64,000 nt of DNA from RUG572 sp964386385 (GTDB lineage Bacteria > Verrucomicrobiota > Kiritimatiellia > RFP12 > UBA1067): contig CAYLRN010000005.1 in assembly GCA_964386385.1 (NCBI GenBank), positions 1 to 64,000 on the forward strand, in the 5' to 3' direction. Below are positions 7,770 through 17,459 of the stretch, in pieces. The notes beneath the pieces were generated by a model. That model was not told the origin of the DNA, did not search any database, and saw only the letters and a program-made list of their open reading frames with translations. Position 1 is the first letter of the stretch. Each line of letters starts with the position of its first letter. A program made the translations under genes and the position numbers.

Positions 7770-10022
7770 ATGACAGCAGAAGAAACGACAGTGAAGGTCC
7801 TTCCGCGCCTCTCGGCGGAGATCGGAATCTCCGCCGGACAGGTCGCGGCGGTCGCGAGGCTTCTCGCGGAGGGCAATACGATACCGTTCATCGCGCGCTA
7901 CCGCAAGGAGGCGCACGGAAACCTGGACGAAGTGCAGATATCGAAGGTACAGGAGCGGCTTTCGTACTATTCCGAGCTCGAGGACCGCAGGGCGACGATC
8001 CTGAAGTCCATCGAAGAGCAGGGCAAGCTGACGGACGAACTTCGCCGCAAGATCGAGTCCTGCATGCAGAAGAACGCCCTCGAGGACCTCTACCAGCCGT
8101 ACAAGCCCAAGCGCCGCACGCGCGCGATGATAGCGAAGGAGAAGGGGCTTGAGCCGCTTGCGGACAAGATCTGGAACCACGAACCGTACGACGGCGCGTC
8201 GGACGAAGACCTCCAGGGCGCGCGCGACATCATCGCCGAGCGCATCGCCGACATGGCGGACGTCCGCGGCCTCGTGCGGGAGGCGTTCCTCCGCAAGGCC
8301 GTCGTGAAGAGCGAAGTCGTCTCCCCGCGCCCGGCGGAGCCGACGAAGTTCGAGCAGTACTACGACTTCCAGGAGCCGATTTCCGAAATCCCCTCCCACC
8401 GCTTCCTCGCGCTTCGGCGCGGACAGAAGGAAGGCGTGCTCTGGGTGCGCCTTGCCGTCGAGTCCGCCCCGCTCGTCGACCAGATTCTGCAGATCGTCGA
8501 CTGGCGCGAAGACGGGCAGATCCGCCTCGCCTCCGAGGACGCCTACAAGCGCCTCCTCGCGCCGAGCTGCGAGATAGACGCCAGCGTGGAGAAGAAGATG
8601 GACGCCGACCGCGGGGCCGTGGAGGTGTTCGCCGAGAACCTGCGCCACCTCCTCCTCGCCGCGCCGCTTGGCGAAAAGCGCGTCCTGGCGATCGACCCCG
8701 GCATCCGCACGGGCTGCAAGGTGGCGATGCTCGACGCGACTGGCAAGTTCCTCGTCAACACTGTGATATACCCGATGCAGCGCAAGGCCGAGGCGCAGGA
8801 GACGGTCGCGAAGCTCGTCGCGCAGTTCAAGCCGGAGGCGATCGCCGTCGGCAACGGCACGGCGGGGCGCGAGACAGAGGCGTTCGTCAGGGACGTCCTG
8901 AAGCTGCTGGGCGTGAAGGACGTGATGGTCGTGTCCGTCTCCGAATCCGGCGCGTCCGTCTACTCCGCCAGCGAGACGGCGCGCGACGAGTTCCCGGACC
9001 TCGACCTCACGGTGCGCGGCGCGATATCGATCGGCCGCCGCCTCCAGGACCCCCTTGCCGAGCTCGTGAAGATCGACCCGAAGGCGATCGGCGTCGGGCA
9101 GTACCAGCACGACGTCCACCAGCCGCTCCTCGGCGCGAAGCTTGACGAAGTGGTGGTGAGCTGCGTGAACAAGGTCGGCGTGGAATTGAACACCGCCTCC
9201 GCCCCGCTCCTCACCCGCGTCTCCGGAATCGGCGCGTCGCTTGCGAAGAAGATCGTGGCGTGGCGCAACGAGAACGGCGCGTTCAAGAGCCGCGCGGACC
9301 TGAAGAAGGTGGCGGGGCTGGGGCCGAAGGCGTTCGAGCAGTCCGCGGGATTCCTGCGGATCCGCGGCGCCGCGAACCCGCTCGACGCTTCCGCCGTCCA
9401 TCCGGAGCGCTACGCGCTCGTCGAGGCGATGGCGGGCGACCTCGGCGTCAAGGTGGGCGACCTCGTCGGAAACGCTTCGCTGGCGGACAGGATCGACGTC
9501 CGCAGGTACATCACGAACGACGTCGGCGAACCCACGCTCAAGGACATCGTGGAGGAGCTCAAGAAGCCCGGCCGCGACCCGCGCGCCGTCTTCGAGAAGC
9601 CCGCCTTCCGCGACGACGTCACGACGATCGACGACCTGATGGAGGGCATGGAGCTGGAGGGGATCGTCACCAACGTCACCGCGTTCGGGGCGTTCGTCGA
9701 CATCGGCGTCCACCAGGACGGGCTTGTCCACGTATCCCAGCTCTGCGACAGGTTCATCCGCGACCCTGCGGAGGTCGTCAAGGCCGGCGACAAGATCAAG
9801 GTCAAGGTCCTGTCCGTCGACAAGGCGCGCAGCCGAATCTCGCTCACCGCGCGCAGGAACCCGCCGCCGCCACAGCACGGCGGCGCCGGCGGCGGCCGTC
9901 CGCAGTCCGCCGGCGGGCAGCGTCCGCCCCAGCGCGGCGGCGGCCCCCGCCGCGTCGGCGGAGACCACGGCGGCCGGTCGTTCTCGAGCGGCTTCAGCAT
10001 CAACCCGTTCGCCAACCTCTAG
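7770..10022 (+). CDS. tex: Tex family RNA-binding transcription accessory protein
   Basis: The 750-residue product has the standard Tex layout: N-terminal helical HTH-like region with FIARYRKEAHGNLDE, a YqgF/RNase H-like domain beginning with LAIDPGIRTG (Asp309), a helix-hairpin-helix region around SGIGASLAKKIVAWR and VAGLGPKAFEQ (about 480-535), and an S1 RNA-binding domain starting near GIVTNVTAFGAFVDIG (about 628-700). The tail after the S1 domain is a Pro/Gly/Arg-rich, low-complexity stretch, likely disordered and RNA-binding. Tex proteins bind nucleic acid and act in transcription or RNA handling; the exact role in this organism is not known. Start with a GGAAAAGG ribosome site. Confidence 0.95.
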   Translation: MTAEETTVKVLPRLSAEIGISAGQVAAVARLLAEGNTIPFIARYRKEAHGNLDEVQISKVQERLSYYSELEDRRATILKSIEEQGKLTDELRRKIESCMQKNALEDLYQPYKPKRRTRAMIAKEKGLEPLADKIWNHEPYDGASDEDLQGARDIIAERIADMADVRGLVREAFLRKAVVKSEVVSPRPAEPTKFEQYYDFQEPISEIPSHRFLALRRGQKEGVLWVRLAVESAPLVDQILQIVDWREDGQIRLASEDAYKRLLAPSCEIDASVEKKMDADRGAVEVFAENLRHLLLAAPLGEKRVLAIDPGIRTGCKVAMLDATGKFLVNTVIYPMQRKAEAQETVAKLVAQFKPEAIAVGNGTAGRETEAFVRDVLKLLGVKDVMVVSVSESGASVYSASETARDEFPDLDLTVRGAISIGRRLQDPLAELVKIDPKAIGVGQYQHDVHQPLLGAKLDEVVVSCVNKVGVELNTASAPLLTRVSGIGASLAKKIVAWRNENGAFKSRADLKKVAGLGPKAFEQSAGFLRIRGAANPLDASAVHPERYALVEAMAGDLGVKVGDLVGNASLADRIDVRRYITNDVGEPTLKDIVEELKKPGRDPRAVFEKPAFRDDVTTIDDLMEGMELEGIVTNVTAFGAFVDIGVHQDGLVHVSQLCDRFIRDPAEVVKAGDKIKVKVLSVDKARSRISLTARRNPPPPQHGGAGGGRPQSAGGQRPPQRGGGPRRVGGDHGGRSFSSGFSINPFANL

Positions 10023-10099
10023 GCCTTGCGGACTGAATCGACCTGCGGAAAATCTAATTGCGAATCGACTTACGAAAGAAAGAAGAAGAAGGAAGAGAA

Positions 10100-10930
10100 A
10101 TGGGTGAAAACTGCACGGCCGACGCTTGTGCCTCCTGCGGGGAGAACTGCTCCTCGCGCAAGGCGCCGATGTCGTTTCTCGCGCCGCTGAACGCGGCGTC
10201 TAAGGTTGGAAAGGTAGTCGCCGTCGCGAGCGGCAAGGGCGGCGTGGGCAAGAGCCTCGTCACTTCGCTGCTCGCCGTGGCGGCGTCGAAGGCGGGGCTG
10301 AAGACCGCTGTCCTGGACGCGGACGTCACGGGGCCGTCGATTCCCAAGGCGTTCGGCGTCGAGGGCGGCGCGACGGGCGGCGAGAGCGGAATACTGCCGT
10401 CCGTCTCGAAGGGCGGCGTGAAGATAATGTCGCTCAACCTGCTCGTCGACGACCCGGGGGCGCCGGTCGTATGGCGCGGCCCCGTCATCTCCGGGACGGT
10501 GAAGCAGTTCTGGACGGAGGTGTGCTGGGGCGACGTGGACGTGATGTTCGTCGACCTGCCGCCGGGCACGGGCGACGTGCCGCTCACGGTCTTCCAGTCG
10601 CTGCCGGTCGACGACGTGGTCGTCGTCTGCTCTCCGCAGAAGCTCGTCGGCATGATTGTCGAGAAGAGCGTGCGCATGGCGGGCATGATGGAGAAGAAGG
10701 TGACGGGGCTTGTGGAGAACATGAGCTTCTTCGCCTGCCCGAAGTGCGGAGAGCGCCATGAGATCTTCGGCCGCAGCTGCGTGGACGAGCTCGCGAAGAG
10801 CCACGGCATTCCCGTCGCCTGCCGCATGCCGGTGGACCCGGCGTTCGCGGCGGCCGTCGACGCGGGGGACGTCGAGTCGCTCGACTGCTCCGCGCTCAGG
10901 CCGCTCGTCGACGCGCTTCTGCCGCGCTAG
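10100..10930 (+). CDS. Mrp/NBP35-family P-loop ATPase, Fe-S cluster carrier
   Basis: The 276-residue product has a deviant Walker A motif GKGGVGKS (45-52), the switch DLPPGTGD, and a CPKC pair (Cys213, Cys216) that bridges Fe-S clusters between subunits in Mrp/NBP35 proteins. An N-terminal four-cysteine set (Cys5, 10, 13, 17) is like that of NBP35-type members and is absent from the short Mrp form. The family delivers [4Fe-4S] clusters to apo-proteins; NadA before and aconitase directly after it are both [4Fe-4S] enzymes. I choose the ATG after GGAAGAG rather than the earlier in-frame ATG, whose lysine/glutamate-rich leader is the ribosome site itself. The next gene follows after 59 bases. 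Confidence 0.9.
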   Translation: MGENCTADACASCGENCSSRKAPMSFLAPLNAASKVGKVVAVASGKGGVGKSLVTSLLAVAASKAGLKTAVLDADVTGPSIPKAFGVEGGATGGESGILPSVSKGGVKIMSLNLLVDDPGAPVVWRGPVISGTVKQFWTEVCWGDVDVMFVDLPPGTGDVPLTVFQSLPVDDVVVVCSPQKLVGMIVEKSVRMAGMMEKKVTGLVENMSFFACPKCGERHEIFGRSCVDELAKSHGIPVACRMPVDPAFAAAVDAGDVESLDCSALRPLVDALLPR

Positions 10931-10989
10931 CGCCGCCGCGCATCCGCAGGGCATTTAAGGACATTTGAACAGGAAAGGGAACGGCAGTG

Positions 10990-12933
10990 ATGAAGAAGGA
11001 AACTGCAAAGGCAATGAACGTCGTCCAGAAGATAATCGCGTCGCATCTCGTGGAGGGCGACCCGGCGAAGGACCTTGAGCTCGGCATCCGCATCGACCAG
11101 ACGCTCACGCAGGACGCGACGGGCACGATGGCGTATCTCCAGTTCGAGTCGATGGGCGTCCCGCACGTGCGCAACGAGCTCGCAGTCTCGTACGTGGACC
11201 ACAACACCGTCCAGATCGGATTCGAGAACGCCGACGACCACGACTTCCTCGCGTCCGTCGCGAAGAAGTTCGGTATCGTCTACTCCAAGTGCGGCAACGG
11301 CATCTGCCACCAGCTGCACCTCGAACGCTTCGGCAAGCCCGGCAAGACGCTTCTCGGCAGCGACTCGCACACGCCCACCGGCGGCGGCATCGGCATGATC
11401 GCCATCGGCGCGGGGGGCATCGACATCGCGGTCGCGATGGCAGGCGGCGCGTTCCACGTCCCCACGCCCAAGGTGCGCGGCATCCGCCTTGAGGGGAAGC
11501 TCCCGAAGGGCTGCAGCGCGAAGGACGTCATCCTCAAGGTCCTCGAGAAGTACGGCACGAAGGGCAACGTCGGCTGGATCTTCGAGTACTTCGGGCCGGG
11601 CGTGAAGACGCTCGACGTCCCCAGCCGCGCCACGATCACGAACATGGGCGCGGAACTCGGCGTGACTACGAGCGTCTTCCCCAGCGACCGCGTGACGAAG
11701 CAGTTCCTCGAGGCGCAGGGGCGCGGCGGCGACTGGATTGAGCTTGTGGCCGACCGCGGCGCCGCATACGACGACACGTTCACGGTCGACCTCTCCAAGA
11801 TCGAGCCGCTCATGGCCGCACCGCATTCGCCCGGCAACATCGTCACCGTGCGCAAGATGAAGGGCACGCGCGTCAACCAGATCATGATCGGCTCGTGCAC
11901 GAACAGCTCCTACCGCGACATCCGCACCGTCGCCCTCTACCTGAAGGGGAAGCACGTGGCGGAGGACGTGGAGGTGGGCATCGCCTGCGGTTCGCGCCAG
12001 GTGGTGAACATGCTCGCCGAGGACGGTTCACTTGCGATTCTCGTCAAGGCCGGCTGCCGCATCCTCGAGAACGCCTGCGGCTTCTGCATCGGCGCGCACA
12101 TGAGCCCGCGCACGGGCGCGGTTTCGCTCCGCACGAACAACCGCAACTTCGAAGGCCGCAGCGGAACGAAGAGCGCCCAGGTCTACCTCGTCAGTCCGGA
12201 GACGGCCGCGGCCTCCGCCCTCACGGGCAAGGTCGAGGACCCGCGCAAGACCCCAGTCGCCGCAGTGCCGGCGCCGAAGGAGTTTCCGGTCGACGACGAG
12301 ATGTTCCTCTACCGCAAGACCGCCGGCAAGGGCGTCCGCGCCACGAAGATCGTGCTGGGTCCGAACATCGCGCCCGTGCCGAAGGGGCAGCCCATGGCCG
12401 AGTCCTACCAGGCGGTCTGCGCGATCAAGGTGGGCGACAAGATCACGACCGACCACATCATGCCGGCGGGAGCCCGCCTGAAGTTCAGGTCGAACGTGCC
12501 GCAGTACGCGAAGTTCGTCTTCGAGCCGTGCGACCCGAAGTTCCACGACAACTGCCTTGCGAACGTCGAGGCTGGCAAGGTGAACGTGATTGTGGCGGGC
12601 GAATCCTACGGACAGGGCTCCAGCCGCGAGCACGCGGCCCTCTGCCCGATGTATCTCGGCGTGAAGGCCGTGATCGCGAAGTCGATCGAGCGTATCCACC
12701 GCGCGAACCTGATCAACTTCGGCATCGTGCCGTTCACGTTCGACGATCCGAAAGCGTACGACTCCGTCTCCGCCGGCGATGCGCTGGAATTGACGAACGT
12801 CCGCGCCGCGGTCGAGGGCGACGGCAAGGTGACAATCAAGACGCCGAACGGCTCGTTCACCGCCACGGCCACGCTGTCCGACCGCGAAAGGCATCTGCTT
12901 CTCTGCGGCGGCCTTCTGGCCTCGCTCAAGTAG
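10990..12933 (+). CDS. Aconitate hydratase, Aquifex-type short form
   Basis: The enzyme interconverts citrate and isocitrate using a [4Fe-4S] cluster. The 647-residue length fits the compact Aquifex-type aconitase rather than the roughly 900-residue AcnA/AcnB. Cluster ligands are Cys303 in IGSCTNSSYRD and Cys363/Cys366 in ACGFCIGAH, with the family's usual spacing. The C-terminal swivel domain has ITTDHIMPAG and GESYGQGSSREHAA. It could instead serve as a homoaconitase-like enzyme, but no leucine or lysine genes are nearby. The frame opens with GTG-ATG; a GGAAAGGG site supports either. The Fe-S carrier gene lies directly upstream, which suggests co-transcription. Confidence 0.9.
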   Translation: MKKETAKAMNVVQKIIASHLVEGDPAKDLELGIRIDQTLTQDATGTMAYLQFESMGVPHVRNELAVSYVDHNTVQIGFENADDHDFLASVAKKFGIVYSKCGNGICHQLHLERFGKPGKTLLGSDSHTPTGGGIGMIAIGAGGIDIAVAMAGGAFHVPTPKVRGIRLEGKLPKGCSAKDVILKVLEKYGTKGNVGWIFEYFGPGVKTLDVPSRATITNMGAELGVTTSVFPSDRVTKQFLEAQGRGGDWIELVADRGAAYDDTFTVDLSKIEPLMAAPHSPGNIVTVRKMKGTRVNQIMIGSCTNSSYRDIRTVALYLKGKHVAEDVEVGIACGSRQVVNMLAEDGSLAILVKAGCRILENACGFCIGAHMSPRTGAVSLRTNNRNFEGRSGTKSAQVYLVSPETAAASALTGKVEDPRKTPVAAVPAPKEFPVDDEMFLYRKTAGKGVRATKIVLGPNIAPVPKGQPMAESYQAVCAIKVGDKITTDHIMPAGARLKFRSNVPQYAKFVFEPCDPKFHDNCLANVEAGKVNVIVAGESYGQGSSREHAALCPMYLGVKAVIAKSIERIHRANLINFGIVPFTFDDPKAYDSVSAGDALELTNVRAAVEGDGKVTIKTPNGSFTATATLSDRERHLLLCGGLLASLK

Positions 12934-12942
12934 GGGAGCGGC

Positions 12943-14388
12943 GTGGGCGTACTTCTGCCATCCGAACGCCGCACGGGCAAGGGCCGGATTTTCCTGGCCC
13001 TTGTCTACGCGCTTCTTGCGCTGGGCGGCGTGACGATGGTGTATCCGTTCATGGTGATGCTCTCCGCGAGCGTCTCCACGTCGTACGACTACCACCGCCA
13101 CGCGCCCGTCCTGAAGGCGTTCTGGGATCGCGGCGACAGGTTCATGCGCTCGATCGCCGCGAACTTCCCGCGATTCCCGCGCGAAGTCTTCCCCGACGCC
13201 CCCGCCTCGTGGGGCAGCTGGATTTCCGTCGCGAAGGATTCGGAGGGCGTCGCTGCGTTCGCGGCAAAACATCTCGCCCCGGCGGAGACGAACCGCGCCG
13301 TGTTCCTTGAATGGAAGGCGAAGGCGCAGGCGTTCCGCGAACGGACGCTTTCGTGGAATCTCGACTACACGACCTGCGCCTACGACGCGCGCGACGTTGC
13401 GCCTTTCGTCGAGTCGCGCGCGACGCTTGACGAGATCAACCGATCGTGGCCTGTCCGCTACCGCAGCTTCTTCGACATATCGTTCACGGCGGAGTCGAAA
13501 ATACCGCTTGGACACGCCTCCTGGAAGCCTCCCGTCGGCGACGGCAAGTACGACACGTGGCTTGCGTTTAAGGACTTCTACCGCCGGCGCATGGCCGAGC
13601 GCGGCGACTACGTCTGCCCCACAATGCCTTTCCCCCTCGCGGGCGCGGGCGGCGAGGGGCTTCGTGAAGCGCTTGCCGTCCAGTTCATCGAGCACGGCAA
13701 CCGCGACTTCTACCGTTCCCTCTTCGCGAACTACCGGCTCGTGGGGCAGTACCTCTTCAGGCGCGGACGGGCTTTCGCGAACACGCTTGCGCTCGTCCTG
13801 CTCTCGATCCTCGCGCACCTGACAGTCAACCCGCTTGCGGCCTACGCGCTGTCGCGCTTCCGCCTGAAGGGAACGGAGCGCATCCTTCTCTTCCTTCTCG
13901 CAACGATGGCGTTCCCGACCGCGGTGACCGCGATTCCGGGCTTTCTTCTCGTGCGCGACCTGGGGCTTCTCAACACGCTTGCCGCGCTCGTGCTGCCGAC
14001 CGTCGCAAGCGGAATGTCCATTTTCATCCTGAAGGGCTTCTTCGACGCGCTGCCGCGCGAGCTCTACGAGGCGGCGGCGATAGACGGGGCGTCCGAATGG
14101 ACTGTCTTCAGGAAGATAACGCTTCCGATGACGACGCCGATCTTGGCGGTGAACGCGCTGAACAGCTTCGTCGCGGCGTACAATTCGTGGGAGTGGGCGC
14201 TGCTCGTCTGCCAGAAGGAGTCGCAGTGGACGCTTGCGGTGTGGATGTACCAGATGAGCCAGCAGATGGGCGGACGCCCCTGGTGCGTGATGGCGGGGTT
14301 CGTGCTGGTGTCGATTCCGACGGCGGTCGTGTTCCTCGCCTGCCAGAAGGTGATTTTGCGCGGCATCGTCCTGCCGAGCATGAAGTGA
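12943..14388 (+). CDS. Carbohydrate ABC transporter permease (MalG type) with a large periplasmic insertion
   Basis: The C-terminal part is a normal MalG-like permease: TM helices from residue 278 (FANTLALVLLSI) on, and the EAA loop at about 376-399 (EAAAIDGASEWTVFRKITLP) that docks the ATPase. Between the first TM helix (about 17-40) and the second lie about 237 residues of soluble sequence, where MalG relatives have only a short loop. The total of 481 residues is therefore far above the usual 270-300. The insert is rich in aromatic and charged residues and should face the periplasm; it could bind the sugar or replace a binding protein (inference). Neither partner permease, binding protein nor ATPase is nearby. 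GTG start with AGGGGAG upstream; the hydrolase gene downstream follows after 14 bases. Confidence 0.85.
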   Translation: MGVLLPSERRTGKGRIFLALVYALLALGGVTMVYPFMVMLSASVSTSYDYHRHAPVLKAFWDRGDRFMRSIAANFPRFPREVFPDAPASWGSWISVAKDSEGVAAFAAKHLAPAETNRAVFLEWKAKAQAFRERTLSWNLDYTTCAYDARDVAPFVESRATLDEINRSWPVRYRSFFDISFTAESKIPLGHASWKPPVGDGKYDTWLAFKDFYRRRMAERGDYVCPTMPFPLAGAGGEGLREALAVQFIEHGNRDFYRSLFANYRLVGQYLFRRGRAFANTLALVLLSILAHLTVNPLAAYALSRFRLKGTERILLFLLATMAFPTAVTAIPGFLLVRDLGLLNTLAALVLPTVASGMSIFILKGFFDALPRELYEAAAIDGASEWTVFRKITLPMTTPILAVNALNSFVAAYNSWEWALLVCQKESQWTLAVWMYQMSQQMGGRPWCVMAGFVLVSIPTAVVFLACQKVILRGIVLPSMK

Positions 14389-14402
14389 AGGAGGGATGTG
14401 CG

Positions 14403-17027
14403 ATGAAACGTGGAAAGACGGGATTCCTGGTTGCGTTCGCGGCGCTGTGCGTTTCAGTCGCGGCATGGGCCGGCGAAGTGGTGTTCGACGTCGACTTCGG
14501 GAATGCGAAGCGCAGGATCGACGCCGCAAAGACCGGTTCGTTCCGCGGCGTCCTGCCTGACGGCGTGGGGGAGAACTTTTCCGGCTGGAGCGCCGCCCAT
14601 GCGACGTCCGAGGTGCGCGAGGAGGACGGTCGCAGGTTTCTCCGGATAGCGACGAAGCCGGGCGCCGCCGGCGGGCAGTTCTGCATTTCGTGTCCGAAGC
14701 TCTCCCTTCCCGGCGTCTTCCGCCTGAAGGTCGTCGCGCGCGTTTTGGACGGACAGCCGCTTGAATTCGGCCTTCGCCAGTCCGGCGCTCCGTACACTTC
14801 CTTTTCGTCCTCGACGTTCCGTTCGGGCGAATGGAAAGAGGAGACGTTCCTCTTCCACGTGAAGAGCGGCAAGGGCTGCAAGGCGGCCATGTTCTTCTAC
14901 ACGTCCGCCGGCGACACGGACGTCGCGAGCGTCTCGATGGAGACGGCGACGGTTGCAGACCTGACGGCGCAGATTCCGCGTCCGCCGAAGTCGCTCGGCG
15001 AATACGTCCGCCATTCGCGCTTCCCGCTTGGCCTTCCGTCGGGCTGGAATCTCGGACGCGACTGCGTGGGCGCGACGTGTGCCGCCGATTCCGCGTCCCC
15101 CGCGCCGGACGGCGTTTCGATGCTGAAGGTGGAGTCCGCCAATCCGTGGGAGCTATGGTCCGAGCCGTTCCAGACGGCCTATCCAGGAGAGTCGCACACG
15201 CTGACGTTCTTCTACCGCGCCGCGGAGCCGGTCACGGTCGTCGTCATGGACGACGCGGGCGCGTGGGTGGCGAGCCGTCCGCTTGCGGCGAGCGAGAAGG
15301 GCGAGGACGCGCGCATCGCATTCAAGGCCGGGATGCTGGCAAGTTCGTTCGGAATACGCTTTTCAGGCGCGAAGGGCGCGTTCTGGCTCGACCGCGTCCA
15401 CGTGCGCCCCGACGCCGTCGCCGCGCCGGATGCGGGCAGCGCGTGTTCCGTCTCGCTTGCGCCCGGCGCGGGCGAGATCGCGGAGGAGACGCGAATCCAG
15501 TTCACGGACGAGGCGGCGCAGATGAGGTGGTGCGTCCTTGGAGCGCCGAAGGGCGCGGTCCTGCGCATGACGGCGTCCGACCTCTACGGACGCGAGAGGC
15601 CTCTCCCCGACGTCGCGCTCTCCGGCGTGGCGCGGCAGGACGGGACGTTCGCGTACGATGTCTTCAAGGACCGTCCGCTGGGGCAGTTCCGCGTCGGCGC
15701 GTGGGTGGAGAAGGACGGCCGCCGCGTCTCCGCCGAGGAGGAGTTCGTGATGACGCGCCTGGCGCGTCCCGTCGCGTGGGGCGGCGACGCCGCAGATTCG
15801 CCGTTCGGCGGACACTGCAATCCGCTTGCCGGCGTCGTCAAGACGATGAAGGCCGGCGGCGTCAACTGGGTGCGCCTGCACGACGCGGGCGAGAAGGTCT
15901 CGAACTGGTTCGCCCAGGAGACGGAGAAGGGGAAGTGGAACTTCCACGACGCCGAGGTCGCCTGCTATCGCGAAAACGGCATGAAGGTCTTCGCGCAGCT
16001 CGGGACGGCGCCCGCGTGGGCCTCGCACTACGGGACGCTCGGATGCCGGCGGATGGGATACTTCGAGAAGTACCTGCGTCCGACGAACTCCGCCGATTGG
16101 GTCAACTACGTCGCGAAGTACGTGAAGCACCACGAGAAGTCGATCGACGAGTATTTCGTCTGGAACGAGCCGTGGGGAGCCTGGTGGAAGACTGCCGCGG
16201 ACGCGAAGTTCTTCGCCAAGGACAAGGCTGGCGCGGACTACGCCGAGCTGATGCGCCTTTCATACGAGGCCGTGAAGAAGGTCAACCCCGCGATAAAGGT
16301 GAGCGGATTCAACTCGTACGGCGCGGAGGACGGAGCGAAGTGGTCCGCGGACATCATGGCCGCCGGCGGATTCGCGTTCTGCGACATGATCGACTGGCAC
16401 TACTACACTCCGAAGCCGCGCGCCGTGCGCGGAGAGGCGTCCATAACGGACATCCCGCTCGCGCCGATCCGCAAACAGGTTCCCGACCTCGCCGGAAAAT
16501 CCGTCTACATGAGCGAAGGGCAGGGCACGACTCCAGGCGGAAAGGGCGCGTGTGGACATATGAGCGGGCTGATGCGCAACGTGCCGTGGCCGGCGGAGAG
16601 CAGGGATGTCTACACGCGCCTTGCGGACGCGACGTGCCGCTACGTCCTCGCGTTCCTCGCCGAGGGCAACAGCCGGGTGTTCCTCTACACCTCGCACTCG
16701 TACGTCTCGCTGGCGCGTCCGCCGCAGTTCCTCGTGCTGCTCGGCGCGGACGGCTTTGCGCACCCGGAACTGGTGGCGCATTCCGCGATGGCGCGGGCGA
16801 TAGAGACGAAGTCGTTCGAGCGCCGGTTCGACTACGGCAGAAAGGGCGTCGCGTTCTCGTTCGCCTGCCCCGGCGAGCGCGTCGTGGCGTATGCGGGGCT
16901 TGACGCGGACGAAGTGGCGGCGCTCTCCGCGACGGCGAAGGTCTACGACCTCTACGGCAATCCCGTCGCCGGCGCGCCGGTCCTGCCAGGCAGTCTCGTA
17001 TATGTGCTGTACGCAATGGACAAGTGA
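14403..17027 (+). CDS. Secreted clan GH-A glycoside hydrolase with N-terminal CBM-like domains
   Basis: The 874-residue product has a signal peptide ending at AAWAG-EVVF. Two beta-sandwich modules (about 25-190 and 200-340) look like CBM4/9-type carbohydrate-binding domains. The catalytic TIM barrel contains VWNEPWG with the presumed acid/base Glu589 and YMSEGQG with the presumed nucleophile Glu705, plus WHYYTP. The overall look is GH39/GH5-like; I cannot name the family or substrate. A strong AAGGAGG ribosome site precedes the ATG. It follows the ABC permease by 14 bases, so release of sugars and uptake are probably co-expressed. Confidence 0.8.
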   Translation: MKRGKTGFLVAFAALCVSVAAWAGEVVFDVDFGNAKRRIDAAKTGSFRGVLPDGVGENFSGWSAAHATSEVREEDGRRFLRIATKPGAAGGQFCISCPKLSLPGVFRLKVVARVLDGQPLEFGLRQSGAPYTSFSSSTFRSGEWKEETFLFHVKSGKGCKAAMFFYTSAGDTDVASVSMETATVADLTAQIPRPPKSLGEYVRHSRFPLGLPSGWNLGRDCVGATCAADSASPAPDGVSMLKVESANPWELWSEPFQTAYPGESHTLTFFYRAAEPVTVVVMDDAGAWVASRPLAASEKGEDARIAFKAGMLASSFGIRFSGAKGAFWLDRVHVRPDAVAAPDAGSACSVSLAPGAGEIAEETRIQFTDEAAQMRWCVLGAPKGAVLRMTASDLYGRERPLPDVALSGVARQDGTFAYDVFKDRPLGQFRVGAWVEKDGRRVSAEEEFVMTRLARPVAWGGDAADSPFGGHCNPLAGVVKTMKAGGVNWVRLHDAGEKVSNWFAQETEKGKWNFHDAEVACYRENGMKVFAQLGTAPAWASHYGTLGCRRMGYFEKYLRPTNSADWVNYVAKYVKHHEKSIDEYFVWNEPWGAWWKTAADAKFFAKDKAGADYAELMRLSYEAVKKVNPAIKVSGFNSYGAEDGAKWSADIMAAGGFAFCDMIDWHYYTPKPRAVRGEASITDIPLAPIRKQVPDLAGKSVYMSEGQGTTPGGKGACGHMSGLMRNVPWPAESRDVYTRLADATCRYVLAFLAEGNSRVFLYTSHSYVSLARPPQFLVLLGADGFAHPELVAHSAMARAIETKSFERRFDYGRKGVAFSFACPGERVVAYAGLDADEVAALSATAKVYDLYGNPVAGAPVLPGSLVYVLYAMDK

Positions 17028-17055
17028 AGTTCACGACAGGCATGGAAGACACGCC

Positions 17056-17420
17056 ATGACAGATCCGCAGAAACTGATTGAAATCATCTCCAACGGCGAG
17101 ACGAGCGAGGTGCAGTTTGAGGAGGCGTTCAGCAATTCGGACGCCATTGCCGCCGAACTCGCCGCAATGGCAAACGCCGGGGGCGGGATGATCGTCTTCG
17201 GCGTAAAGGACAAGACCGGCGAAATCGTCGGACTGGACTTTCCTGCCTTGCGAGAACTCGGAAGCCGCGTGTCGCAAATCGCCACGGACGCCGTGAAGCC
17301 GTTCGTCCCGGTGACGACGGAAGTCGTCGCGCTGCCGGTCGGCGGAGGGGTATCGTCTTCGAAAACGATTCGTCGGGCGAGCAGTTCAGGGTGGTGATTC
17401 CGCGTCCGAAGGCGGATTGA
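17056..17420 (+). pseudogene. Decayed AlbA_2 (Schlafen-like) ATP-binding protein gene with internal deletion
   Basis: The first 95 residues read as an AlbA_2 DNA-binding domain: SEVQFEEAFS followed by AAMANAGGGMIVFGVKD, typical of RecG-like/divergent AAA_4 proteins. The frame then drifts into a Ser/Arg run and stops at 17397. In another frame, directly after the break near 17350, the sequence reads GIVFENDSSGEQFRVVIPRP and ends at a TGA at 17418-17420, which looks like the normal C-terminus of the same family. Some hundreds of codons between the two are missing. This is a deletion relic wedged into the hydrolase cluster. Confidence 0.75.
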
Positions 17421-17459
17421 CGGCGGTTTTGTGAAAGTCCAAAGCAAGGAAAGGGCGGA

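Noticed and set aside
6726..9968. 1080-codon open frame on the minus strand
   Set aside because: Antisense shadow of the SGNH esterase and tex; no recognisable motifs.
12028..14529. 833-codon open frame on the minus strand
   Set aside because: Shadow of aconitase and the ABC permease, both well supported on the plus strand.
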